From assembly GCA_947561395.2 (NCBI GenBank), contig OX387183.1:6381883-6445882 (forward strand): a stretch of 64,000 bases of DNA, written 5' to 3'. The translations under genes were made by a program, and so were the position numbers. Under the pieces are notes generated by a model that was not told where the DNA came from, made no database searches, and saw only the letters and a program-made list of their open reading frames with translations. Numbering within the stretch: position 1 is the stretch's first letter; the number at the start of each line of letters is the position of its first letter. Shown in pieces: positions 22,111-32,785 of this stretch. Source of the DNA: Buxus sempervirens (Eukaryota; Streptophyta; Magnoliopsida; Buxales; Buxaceae).

Positions 22111-22128
22111 TGGCGACTCCACTGGGGA
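22111..22128 (+). promoter_or_regulatory. Retrotransposon primer-binding site
   Basis: TGGCGACTCCACTGGGGA starts 3 bases after the LTR. The TGG start pairs with the CCA end of a tRNA. Ogre-type elements are known to use a tRNA-Arg primer and this sequence looks like theirs, but I did not compare it with a tRNA set. Confidence 0.7.
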
Positions 22129-24033
22129 TCTCTCAGCCCAATTGGACCTTGGTCAGGAAATGAGTCAACATAGGGGGATATGAGCAGATTTAGGAAGTAC
22201 TTTTTGTCCAACCTTAGTGAGGTATGGAACTCTTACAATTACGTGATATTGGGGGATCCTGTCACAAGGACGAGATAATTGCCTAAGGAAAGTGGAATTT
22301 AAGCGGTTCCCTGTGACCCTCCACTTACCTGGGGATCCACCCAGACATCATATTGCATGTTGTTCTGTCCTCTCACTATAAAAGTAACATTAAGGAACCT
22401 TTTATCAGCTCATTATCCGAGAATCACCCAAATAGACAAAGCACTTTGCCCCATTGCACACGAGCACTTCACCACACCGTGAATGATCTTTTAACTGCAT
22501 GGGGTGACATGCACGAGGGGGTCTGCATGAATGATCCGCTTTGAATGATTTGATGAAATGCTGCTCTTCTCCACCAAAACCTAGATCTTTCTAGCAGCCA
22601 CCCTTCTCAAACGATGAACTTACTTTTGGGATGGTATTAGCTCTACGCTCCCGTGGCTTGCCGGGGAAAGTAGGGTAAACCCATCTCCCCAGGTTTCTGG
22701 ATTCCTTAGCGCCACTGGCTTCATGCTGTGGTACGCGAGGGTCTAGTACTTGGCTCAGACCCTTGTAGGCAAATGTCTCGGGCTGGGTATCCTTTCCCCA
22801 CCTACTGTTTCTGATAAACCACAGCTTTGTGAATACAGCATGGATATGGATGTGGATGTGAATATCGGGAAATAAAATCAATTTAAAATCCAAGAGTCCA
22901 TCCGGGGCAGTGCCCCCGCTCTTTTGCATAAAATTGAGTGAACCCTAGATCTTGGGCTGCCTCAGCCCTAATTTAGGAAACCAACCAAATTTTGATCAGG
23001 GGAACCACCCCAGATCCATGCATTAAGTCCTGTGAACCATGGGCTTTGACCCATTGAGTCCGCAGGGAGCACTCTGAGTCCAGGTCGACCTTTTGAGCAG
23101 ATGAAAGCCGATAAGATCAGAAAATCCGGCAGAAATAGGCCAGATCAGAACAGGGGCATAAAACCCTAGATCCAGGATTCCAGCCTACCTGACTTGAAGC
23201 AAATTTGTATCCTTCTTCTGGGTTCCCAAAAGCCCTTAAGATGAAATTTTTCATATTTTGAATATCATGTAATTTTAGCCCTTTTCCGCAAATTATTAAG
23301 TCTTTTGGTCTGACACCTGAAAGCAAAGACAGACGAAAGAACAGACAAAAGAAGGCTGATCTGGACTCAGATGTGCTTCCATGTCTAGAAGTCGTGCCTC
23401 GAGGGGCACCAACCTTTTTAGGACTATGCATACACTTTTTAATTATGCAGAATGGTAATGTTGGTTTTAATTTTGTGTACGCATCTTCATGCATCAAATG
23501 CACACACTTCAAGATCATCTGCATAAGCATGCCTGATTAACTCATTTCAAAAAAGAAAAAAAAGAAAAAAAACCAAAACAAAACACCAAAACAAAAAAAA
23601 ACCAAAAAATAAAAAAATTTTTTAAAAATTTGAATTGCCTCTAAGTGTACATTAAATTTTCCTTAGGGCGAAAAATGGTTTCAATCCCCTGTGCTTAAAC
23701 CAAGTTTCAATTGGCTATGAAACAGCCCAAAATAAGGAAGTGAAAAAAAAAAGTCAAGGAAAAAGTCTGATTTTTGCCGATGGCCATCGGACCAAAAAAA
23801 AAGTGAAAAAAAAGAGAAAAAAAATCTTTAAAAAAAAAGAGAATCAGCCAATTGGCAAATCAACTCTTGTAGTTTCCCAGATCCTGATGGAAATCAATAC
23901 TTTGTGTTCCTACCATCCCAAATCCCTTATCATTCCTTGGAATTCTCCAAACTAATCCTTTGGAAATCAACGCTTCGCATTTCCAAAATCAAAATTGGCT
24001 CCTGTGGTTTCCAAACCCAGAGATTATTTCCTT
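22129..24033. other. Non-coding leader of level-3 element
   Basis: There are no reading frames of note. It contains an A-rich stretch (23545-23620) and another (23740-23840). Ogre elements often carry an extra ORF before gag; I see none intact here. Confidence 0.5.
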
Positions 24034-24615
24034 ACCTCCGAAGTGGCGGTCAACCTCCGAAGTGGCGGTTGAGGGAAATCATTCTTAGAAATCTTCTTTC
24101 CTTACCTCCGAAGTGGCGATCAACCTCCGAAGTGACGGTTGAAGGAAATCATTTTCAGAAATATTCTTTCCTTACCTCCGAAGTGGCGGTTGAAGGAAAC
24201 ACTACAAAAATGAAGAGAATTAGCGGCACCTTTTAGCGGCGGTAACCTAATTCCCGCCTCTAAAGGCACTATTACCGGCGGTAAAAGCACTTTCCGCCCC
24301 TAAAAATTCTTTTACCATTTTTTTCGCGCGGAAATTTTATGGCGCGCATTTTTTTAGCGCGAAATAGCCTTTAGCGGCGGTAAGTACCGCCGCTATAGTA
24401 CATTTTACCGGCGGAAACATATCTACCGCCGGTAACAAGTTGGCGGGAAGGTCCCGCCTAAAAAGCCTTATTACCGGCGGTAGCAGTCCGCCGGTAATAA
24501 CACTTTTAGCGGCGGTAAGCTCATTACCGCCCCGAAAAGCCATATATTAGCGGCGGTATATGCCTTGCCGCCCCTAAAATGGACTTTTAGCGGCGGTAAG
24601 CCCATTACCGCCCCT

Positions 24616-25305
24616 AAAAGCGAGTTTTCAGAGGCGGTACTGTCTTTACCGCCCCAGAAGAGACCTTTTAGCGGCGGTAATCTCTTTACCGCCCCTAAAA
24701 GTCCATTTTAGGGGCTCTAAATCGATTACCGTCGTAAAAAAATTTGTTTGGGGTGAAATAATGTGCAAGTTTTACCGGCGGTTTCTAGAACCGCCGGTAA
24801 AACCATGTTTTCACGTGATTTACCGGCGGTTAAACCGCCGGTAAAGGGCTTTTTTCATTTTTTTTGAAAAGCTCGATTGCTACTGTGTTGGACCTTTAGA
24901 GGCGGTATCTAGCGCCGCTAAAACTACATTTTTAGGGGCGGTAAGTCAAGTACCGCCCCTAAAAGCCGGTTTTCAGAGGCGGTAATATCTTTACCGCCCC
25001 AGAAGAGACGTTTTAGCAGCGGTAATCTCTTTACCGCCCCTAAAAGTCCATTTTAGGGGCTCTAAATCGACTACCGTCGTAAAAAAATTTGTCTGGGGTG
25101 AAATAATGTGCAAGGTTTACCGGCGGTTTCGAGAACCGCCGGTAAAACCATGTTTTCACGTGATTTACCGGCGGTTAAACCGCCGGTAAAGGGATTTTTT
25201 CATTTTTTTTGAAAAGCTCGACTGCTACTGTGTTGGACCTTTAGAGGCGGTATCTAGCGCCGCTAAAACTACATTTTAAGGGGCGGTAAGTCAAGTACCG
25301 CCCCT
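24616..25305. repeat. 345-bp tandem duplication inside the CACTA element
   Basis: Two copies, starting about 24616 and 24961, can be aligned throughout. Matching landmarks are TTTTCAGAGGCGGTA at 24625 and 24970, CACGTGATTTACCGGCGG, and GCTACTGTGTTGGACC. Only scattered substitutions separate them. Confidence 0.88.
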
Positions 25306-25649
25306 AAAAATGTAGTTTTAGCGGCGGTAAACGTATTACCGCCGCTAAAAGACATTTATTAAAAAACCATAAATTATTTTTAGCGGCGGTAAGCAAGTTA
25401 CCGCCGCTAAAAGACCATTTCTAATTATACAAGCGGGACTTTTCCCCGCGTTTCAATTTTGAATGTACATTTAGGGGCGGTAATTACCGCCGCTAAAAGT
25501 TTAAGCGCGATTTTCAAATTCAATTCAGCTCGTGGGCGCGGAAAATGTAAGGTTTAGCGGCGGTAATCTATGTGCCGCCGCTAAAACTCGACTCTATAAA
25601 AATCCGCCGAATCTCTTCTTTTCTTCAAGGTATGTTTTCTTTCTCTTCA

Positions 25650-25935
25650 ACTTCTCTCTCTCTCTTTATCTCTCTCTCTCTCTCTATCTCTATCTCTATC
25701 TCTCTTTCTCTCCCTCTCCATCTCTCTCTCTCTCTCCCTCTCTACTTCTTTCTCTCTCTCTCTCTCTCTCTTTGTCTCCCTCTCTACTTCTCTCTCTCTC
25801 TCTACTTCTCTCTCTCTCTGTCTCCCTCTCTACTTCTCTCTCTCTACTTCTCTCTCTCTCTCTCCATCTCTCTCTCTCTATCTCTCTTTCTCTCCCTCTC
25901 CATCTCTCTCTCTCTCTATCTCTCTCTCTCCCCTC
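25650..25935. repeat. CT-rich microsatellite (about 285 bp)
   Basis: Interrupted (CT)n, with CTCTA, CCCTCT and ACTT variants. Open frames across it would give only Leu/Ser repeats and are not genes. Confidence 0.92.
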
Positions 25936-27156
25936 TCGGTTATGCTGCTGAAGGACAGCAGCAAATTTTTTTTATTTTTTAATATGATTTTTAGCGGCGG
26001 TATTTCCCGCCGCTAAAAACATGATCTAATTTTTTTTATTTTTTAAAATGAGTTTTAGCGGCGGAAAATACCGCCGCTAAAAGCCGGAAATACCGCCGGT
26101 AATGAGTGATAACAATAGCGGCGGTAATCGACCGCCGGTAATGAATGGGCAATAGCGGCGGGAACGTACCGCCGGTAATGAGTGATACCAATAGAGGCGG
26201 TAATCTACCGCCGGTAATGAATGGGCAATAGCGGCGGGAACGGTACCGCCGCTAATGAGTGAGCAATAGCGGCGGTAAGTTTTTTACCGCCGCTAAAAGC
26301 TTTAGTGACGGCATCTTTTACGGCAAGACCAGTTACCGCCGGAAATGTTTTTAGCGGCGGTAATTGTTGTTTTAGCGGCGGTATCTTACCGCCGCTAAAA
26401 GTGTCCTTTTTTGTAGTGAAACCATTACCTCCGAAGTGGCGGTTCAGCAGAGATTATTTCCTTACCTCCGAAGTGGCGGTCAACCTCCGAAGTGGCGGTT
26501 GAGGGAAATCAGTCTCAGAAATCCTCTTTCCTTACCTCCGAAGTGGCGGTTGAGGGAAATCAGTCTCAGAAATCCTCTTTCCTTACCTCCGAAGTGGTGG
26601 TCAACCTCCGAAGTGGCGGTTGAGGGAAATCATTTTCAGAAATCTTCTTTCCTTACCTCCGAAGTGGCGGTCAACCTCCGAAGTGGCGGTTGAGGGAAAT
26701 CATTCTCAGAAATCCTCTTTCCTTACCTCCGAAGTGGCAGTTGAGGGAAATCATTTTCAAAAATCTTCTTTCCTTACCTCCGAAGTGGCGGTCAACCTCC
26801 GAAGTGGCGGTTGAGGGAAATCATTCTCAGAAATCTTCTTTCCTTACCTTCGAAGTGGCGGTCAACCTCCGAAGTTGCGGTTGAAGGAAACATTTTCCAA
26901 GGATTATTTCCTTACCTCCGAAGTGGCGGTCAACCTCCGAAGTGGCGGTGAAAAGGAGATTATTCTCAGGGACTCTCCCCTTGTCTCCGAATGGAGGCTA
27001 AAAAGAAATCAAATTATCCTCCATGGTTGTTGAATAAAAGTTTCAAGACAAAAAAAAAAATCAATTAAGTGGAAAACAATCAAATCAAAAAGCCATGAAT
27101 AATCTGCATTGGCATGCATTATGTTTTCATGTAATATGAATTCTCTATACTAATTT

Positions 27157-27980
27157 GTGTCTTTTTGTTCAACAGGTACCAAGATTGCGTATCGCAGCCC
27201 GTACCTCCTACGTTCAAGAAGAAAACTCCAAATGGATCCTGCTGAAGGACTTGAACAAGCACTCCCTCCACCTCCTAAGGAGCAAGAAAAGCTGGAAGAC
27301 CATCCAGTGATCACAGGAATTAACCAGCAAATGGCTCACATGACGGCCATGATGGCAAACATGATGCAAAGAATGGAAAGGCTGCAAGCACCACCGCAGC
27401 ACTTGGCTCCTCAACCTTTACCAGTCATGCCAGAGCAGCCACCGCCTGCTATTCCACAGATGAACTTGCAACCACCAGAACAGCCAGTTCCTCAACCACT
27501 ACCTGTCCAAGCAGAGCAACAGCTGAGAATTCCAGCAGCCCCTGCCATGCCACAGGAAATGGGGCATGAAATAGAAGATTGGTATCGGGCACAAGAATCG
27601 ATGCAGGCCGATTTGCAGGCTCTAAAGGAAATAGTGCATAAAGCAGATCGAGGTCCTATACCAAAAGAAGCCTCACTGGACAGATTAGGGTTCTTTCCTG
27701 ATTTGCAACTTCCACCAAAGTTTAAATGTCGAGATCTCGTAAAATTTGATGGAAGTGGTGATCCGCTGTTACATCTCAGAGCGTACTATGGAGACATGTG
27801 CCAGTATGCGCATGATGAGAGGATCATGATCCAATTCTTCCAACGCTCACTGACAGGATCAGCACAGAAATGGTTCGCCAGTCTAGACAGGAGTCGAATC
27901 AGGACTTGGAATGATCTGGCAAGTACTTTCCTTGAGCACTTCAAGTTTAATACTGAGGTCTTGCCCACTCGAATGGAGCT
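27157..27980 (+). pseudogene. Ogre/Tat-type gag, truncated
   Basis: An open frame of about 275 codons encodes the capsid-type gag of a Gypsy element. After a Pro/Gln-rich stretch (about residues 85-140) comes the conserved gag region. Its landmarks are KFDGSGDPLLHLRAYYGDM (about 198-216), the FFQRSLTGSAQKWF block, and RTWNDLASTFLEHFKFN. This arrangement is typical of the Tat/Ogre lineage. The likely start is either 27157 or the Met at about 27235. The frame continues a further 12 codons into LTR sequence after 27980. Nucleocapsid, protease, reverse transcriptase, RNase H and integrase are absent, so no particle-forming or copying function remains. Confidence 0.82.
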
Positions 27981-28133
27981 AATAAAGCCGCAGACCAGAA
28001 TAATTAGGCCCGGATAGGTGCCCCTTTTGTGTCTGCCTGCACCTCTCAGGCAGTGGTGACTCCAAACCAGTCTCGAGGCGAGCATCACATCAGCATGCAC
28101 CTCGTCGTGCGGCCCGAAATCGCGGTGCGCACA
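27979..28133 (+). repeat. Truncated 3' LTR (155 bp) of the level-3 element
   Basis: It matches 21953-22107, the end of the 5' LTR, with very few differences (for example GTGTCTGCC for GTATCTGCC, GGTGACTCC for GGCTACTCC). It is joined directly to gag at the shared sequence CTAATAAAGCCGCAGACC. Confidence 0.9.
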
Positions 28134-29882
28134 CCAGTCTCTAAGAAAAAAAAACAGAGCATTAGGGGTGTCCGTCGAGCTCGCGCCCACCTCGTGTGCG
28201 GATGCCCCTTTTGTTGGTTTTCGGTCCGCCCAGCCTGCGCCAACCTCATTCCTTGGTACGGGGAGGGACCCCGCCCCCCATGTCCCTCCCCTTGGACCCA
28301 ACATAATGAGCCAGTTTCTCCTTGATAAGTGTCAACTTTGTATATTTTCTGTGATTACTGCTGGATGTGGGTGTCATTTTCGAACCGAACCAAATAAACC
28401 AACAAGGTCTCCGGGTCACCCGGAAACCCAACTTGGGACATGGCCCATCGGTCCAATTTTGTACATTAGTGGGCCTTCCAACGGGGCCCACCAAGCCCAA
28501 TAAACACAATGAAATGTATGCATGCAACTTAATCAAAATAAGTAAAATTAACTGATTAAACCGGGCGGGCCAAACCTAATGCGGTCCACCCGAACTTATT
28601 AGTAAATTGATGTATGAAATGTGTGGTTTGGCCAAGACTAAGGGCAAGGGCCTATCGGGCCCGCCAAAGCCCACGAACCAACCAAGTAAGAGTTCACAAC
28701 CCTAACTTCACATAACCTGGGCTTTCAAGCCCTAATCAGGACTACGGGCCCCAAGCCCAATGTCCCACCCATTTTTGGAAACTTAAGTAAGATAAATCCA
28801 ATAAATTACCTGGCCACCATGTGCGGCCCACCCAATGGGACCACAAACCGAACCAGCCCACTTTGCATGTAAATCACTTAATAATCCAACTTGAACTCTA
28901 AAACAAAATCAACTCATTGAACCAAAAATCCAAAGGGCCTCTCAGGCTTAGACTAAGGCCTACAAGGGTACATGGGCTTGACCAAAGCCCGCCAAGGACA
29001 CCGTGGGCCTTCCAACGGGGCCCACCCAACCAGACTCAAATTACCTAATTAATCAAGATAAAAGCAATTAAAGGGACCCATACCACTCAGGTGGTCTCGC
29101 CAGACTTAACCAAACTGCCTATCGGATTAGGAATCGGGTGAAACCCAAGTAAGTTGACTCAAACTAGGATAAACCTAAGGGACCCGTCACTCGACGAGGT
29201 GGACCGGGGTGTCTACGGACTTGCCCGGACCACAACCGAAACCCTACTTAGAATCTCAAAAGCCGCAGACCCAAGCCTTAATAGACAAGATTAGGCACCC
29301 AGGTGTCCGCCTGCACCCCATCAGGCGGTGGCGACTCCGAATTTCCCGTGCCGCGTTTCCGACACGCGCACAATATAGTTTAAACTTAAAAAATGTTGTA
29401 ATTTCATATTTTCGGTTCAGTTTACGATTTAATCACTTTATTTTAGTTTGGTTTTTGGTTTATAAATTCCAATTGAAATTCAGTTCGGTTCGATTTTTAG
29501 TTTTCATCAATATGATTCGGTTTGGTTTATGTTTGGCATAAAAACCAAACCAAACCAACCGAATTACACCCCTATTGGGCACTTATAGCTAAAAGCTTCA
29601 GCTGATAGGTGAAGGCACAACTATGTATATAAGAGGTCCAAATAAAAAATCAAAGCAAACTGGATATCAATCAATTAAACAATAAATATGAATATAAATG
29701 AGCAGTAAGTAATCCTCTGTATGATCTGATACCCAATACCTAAACAATCAAATGGATCTCAAGATTCTCAGTGAATCCCTTAAAACACCAAAAAGTCCCA
29801 ACCACATCTCTCACAACTCAAAAATCATACCAAAACATCTTTGCTCACTATAAAAATGGAAATATGAAAAAAAACTCAAAAA

Positions 29883-30101
29883 TTACTGCCTCATCATGAT
29901 AGCAAAGAAGTATAGCAGAAGAAGAGAAGAGCCAAGAATGGTGCCGGAGATCGGTGGGTTGAATGTTGATCCGGCCCCCATAGACGGCACTGGCGAAGTT
30001 GCTGTTACATCATCCTGCACAGACATGGTGGCAGCCGCAGAGAAGATCGCAAGGATCAAAAAGAACATGATAGAAGCCTTCAAGATACGACATTGCGCCA
30101 T
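29883..30101 (-). CDS. Arabinogalactan peptide precursor (fourth gene)
   Basis: This 72-codon gene is most like the third AG-peptide gene (shared KAS.M, AIF.AAAT.S, QDDVTA.SP.PSM.AGS). Residues 1-28 are a signal peptide before Gln29. The mature stretch has only Ser-Pro and Val-Pro (TSPVPS), which gives few glycosylation sites. A GAGS region is followed by a hydrophobic GPI-type tail (about 50-72). The frame is open for 23 codons upstream, but the Met at 30101 matches the start of its paralogues (MAxxxxLKAS). It lies on the same strand as the other three. About 14 kb of nested elements separates it from the third gene. Expression cannot be judged; a weak TATA-like TTATATCT lies at about 30191-30198. 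Confidence 0.78.
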   Translation of the reverse strand: MAQCRILKASIMFFLILAIFSAAATMSVQDDVTATSPVPSMGAGSTFNPPISGTILGSSLLLLYFFAIMMRQ

Positions 30102-30299
30102 TGCCTGAAGTGAAGGAAGACCAGAAATCAGGAATAACAGAAAGAACTCATTGCTTTGTACCTTCGACATCTAGAGGTTGGTGGAAGTGTCTAGATATAA
30201 GCATTCAAATACATTTACGTTATTTCTCTTTTCGGATTCACAATATACGTTTTTTCTTGAATTCTAATATGGAAATACTATAAAGTATAGAGAAGGCAA

Positions 30300-31899
30300 A
30301 AAGAGAATCCTACTTAAGAAAAAAATTTATTTTTTTTACCTTTTTTAATAATAAAAATATATATTTATATAATTCTCATATATATTAAAATAGTTAATTT
30401 TTTCAAATCCTAATAAATAGGGTTTTAACTACTATCAATAAATTAAAAAAAATAGAATGATAAGAAAAAAAACACTCTTAGTACCATATAAAATAAAAAT
30501 TAAAAATTTATTAATGTAAGGAAAAATAGAGAGTTCTACATGTAAAACAATTATTTTCTCTAAAAATCATATATTTGTAAAATTTGTTTTTTTTTAAATT
30601 ATTCCCATATCAAAGCCTTAATATGTGTTTATTTTCAAATCATGAGCACATATCTCAACCGGTGTCCATATCTAGAAATAACTTTAAAGTGGCAAGAAAT
30701 AATCTAAATGCTTTGTAAAATAATTACTACTTTGTTATTAATAAGAATTGTAATAAATAATCTCTATATTAAAATTCATTTACAATAAAAATATCTTAAA
30801 ATCAATTTGAAGACAGTAATTAAGCATAATGGTTTAACTTTGCATGTATTTTCTTTTACCTAATCTTTATACCCATTTTAGATTTTTTATACAAAAAAAT
30901 TGATGGCCTATTTAGGGTCCTAAATTATTCAAAGACACCTCAAGGAAAAGGGAAAAGCAGAATCTTTTTGCGATAAAAACAATTATTTATTTCCTAATAA
31001 AGATAAATATTTATTGAAATTATTCATTTTTAGTATGTCCATATGAAGATATTAATTTATGCTTACCTATAATTTTATTTTTTCTAGATGAATTTTCTAA
31101 ATGTTGTTGTGTATGTGTGTTTCTTTACATTCCTATATTGATAGACACCTCAAAATTACATGATTTTGGATAAAGCATGAAGAGAATTTTTATTAGAAAT
31201 TTTCAGCTCTTAACATGTGAATTAGAGCTTAAGAGCTAATGACTCATTTGATTCCGAAATTAAAAATGGAATGCCCCGACATATAAAATATATAACTTTC
31301 CTACTTAAATTTTGTTGACATTTGATAGGGATGACAATGGGGCAGGGTACCCGTCTAACCCGCCCCTAATGGGATGGGTTTGGTATAGCCAAACTCGGGT
31401 TAGGCTATAAAAAGTAAATATTTGATTACTTATTTTAAATAATTTTTAATATTAAAAGTATTGTTTATACATATTATATAAGAAGTAAATATTATTGCTG
31501 ATGAGCTAAGGATCTCCTTCTATAGTGATTTATTAATGGAAGTTGCATCGTCTACAGTAATATTCCCCTACATCACTCTAAAAAATATATATTCATGGGT
31601 TATGGACTTATGGGCTTGACAAGGAAAATTTTTATTTTAACTTGTGGGACCATGACCCATATTTATCTTCTTTAACCTCATCCATTCTTCCCAACCAATA
31701 TTTTTCTTTGAGAAATCAAAAGATTCAAGACTAGTAAGACACTTCTTTTCTACTTATTTTTCTTGCTTTTGAGTTTGACTGTGACTATCCTTTTGCAATC
31801 ATGTTTTTTTTGTTCTTTATTACTTAATTTTCTTTCTTATTTGAGTTTAACAATGCAGATGATAAATAGTTGATGTTTGTTCTTACAATCATTTTAATA

Positions 31900-31940
<41 letters not shown>

Positions 31941-32421
31941 TAAGTGCTTGCGCTCTGAAGGCGCTCTAGAGCATAGGTGACTTTTGAAATTGACGCTCTC
32001 GTGCTCTTGCTTTTGCTTCTACTCTTCGCCTTTGCAACTAAGGATTTAAGTGGCTTATCCTAATTAAAGTATAATCCTATTGGTGGAAGGATATACAAAT
32101 TATGAATTCTAGCTGTGACTAGATTAAATATAAATAAGAAGCTCATATCTCATTTGTTTGATTCATTTGGTTAAGAACTAATAAGAACAAAACTAAATCA
32201 GAAACTATTCCATTTTTTCCCTTTTTCTCTTTCTTTAATAAGGGAGGCTTAGATGTGGGTGCTTGACTTCTACAATTCGTATAATGTTTTATATCAATTT
32301 TTAATTGACATTATATGCTTATATCTGTTGGTTGTTTTTTGTGTGTAATGGAATGAATTTGCATAATGTTTGATTGACAAGGGTTTGTCCTACTTATAAA
32401 CCCATTTTATTTATATGTTTT
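30300..32421. other. AT-rich intergenic DNA with (AT)n and hAT-like end
   Basis: No gene is seen. A GATAGGGATGACAATGGGGC string at about 31325 resembles the left end of a hAT-like element; I could not find its partner. A pure (AT)n tract lies at 31902-31937. Confidence 0.45.
31902..31937. repeat. (AT)n microsatellite
   Basis: Eighteen uninterrupted AT units, possibly polymorphic. Confidence 0.95.
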
Positions 32422-32785
32422 TGTTATGGAATTGAATAACAACAAAAAACAAAACAGAAAACAAAGTAAACAAGAGACACGATTTACGTGGTTCAGCAAG
32501 GATGCCTATTTCCAAGGGTTTCTCAACATGACAACCAGAAATCCTAACTTTTGGGTTTTATACAAGAGACACCCAAGTTAGAAAAATACCCATCATATGG
32601 GACTCGACCCACGAAAGCTAGGGCTAAGTGTACAGTATGGCCCATATCTAAACATTGACTAATTCAAGTCAGATACACAACAAATCTCCACCTTGACTTG
32701 AATTATGTCAATCTCCCGCACACCCTTCTTTCCTGCATTGTCTCCTTGAGAATGCAGCTCCACACCCATTATAGGTATTGTCTCC

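Larger units (their letters stand above)
24200..26418. mobile_element. Non-autonomous CACTA element (level 4 of nest), TSD AAA
   Basis: It starts CACTACAAAAATG and ends CTTTTTTGTAGTG; AAA is duplicated at 24197-24199 and 26419-26421. The 2219 bases contain no transposase. Dense subterminal motifs of two kinds fill most of its length: TTTTAGCGGCGGTAA with its inverse TTACCGCCGCTAAAA, and TTTACCGGCGG with CCGCCGGTAAA. Such motifs are the transposase-binding repeats of CACTA elements, but they are usually confined near the ends. It also contains a 345-bp tandem duplication and a long CT-rich tract. Confidence 0.88.
24034..26980. repeat. 70/51-bp tandem array, split by the CACTA element
   Basis: Units begin ACCTCCGAAGTGGCGGT. 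Starts at 24034, 24104 and 24174 are 70 bases apart. After the CACTA element, starts lie at 26464, 26534, 26585, 26655, 26725, 26776, 26846 and 26914, with spacings of 70, 51 or 68. The 51-base units lack one copy of a 19-base submodule (ACCTCCGAAGTGGCGGTCA) that is doubled in the 70-base units. The array lies between primer-binding site and gag. Confidence 0.9.
19652..28133 (+). mobile_element. Ogre/Tat-like Gypsy retrotransposon, deleted (level 3 of nest), TSD CCAGT
   Basis: The element starts TGTAGACACC and ends GTGCGCACA. CCAGT is duplicated at 19647-19651 and 28134-28138. It has a 5' LTR of 2456 bases, a primer-binding site directly after it, a long non-coding leader with a tandem array, and a gag fragment. 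Pol and most of the 3' LTR are missing: gag runs straight into the last 155 bases of the LTR. Gag type, very long LTR and long leader fit the Ogre/Tat lineage. It cannot move on its own. It interrupts the older related solo LTR and is itself interrupted by a CACTA element. Confidence 0.85.
17498..29372 (+). mobile_element. Ogre/Tat-type solo LTR (level 2 of nest), TSD ATATA
   Basis: It starts TGTAAGCACC and ends CGCGCACA, with 5-bp duplications ATATA at 17493-17497 and 29373-29377. After removing the younger element at 19652-28133 it is a single LTR of about 3.38 kb. It has no primer-binding site, gag or pol, so it is a solo LTR. Its terminal sequences resemble those of the inner element (TGTAGACACC..GTGCGCACA), and both share GGCGACTCC and CTGCACC near the end, so they belong to one lineage. 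A TATA box sits at 18617-18623. The 5' third holds 147-bp tandem repeats. Confidence 0.8.
17172..29574. mobile_element. Outer hAT-like MITE (level 1 of nest), TSD TTGGGCAC
   Basis: The left end is TAGGGGTGTCAATTGGTTCGG; the right end is CCGAATTACACCCCTA. These are inverted copies. Both sides carry the same 8-bp sequence TTGGGCAC (17164-17171 and 29575-29582), as expected for hAT. Without the inserted DNA the element is only about 520 bases and non-coding. It is split at 17497/29378 by the retrotransposon nest, so it is the oldest layer. Confidence 0.85.

Noticed and set aside
25532..25982. Two long open frames rich in Leu and Ser
   Set aside because: They are translations of the CT-rich microsatellite inside the CACTA element; no start context, domain or conserved composition.
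24034..26980. CRISPR-like or zinc-finger-coding array
   Set aside because: The 70/51-bp units are head-to-tail without spacers; translated frames show no Cys/His pattern and the array sits in a retrotransposon leader.
27786..28304. 172-codon minus-strand open frame
   Set aside because: It is antisense to gag and spans the gag-LTR junction and the element border, so it cannot be a conserved gene.
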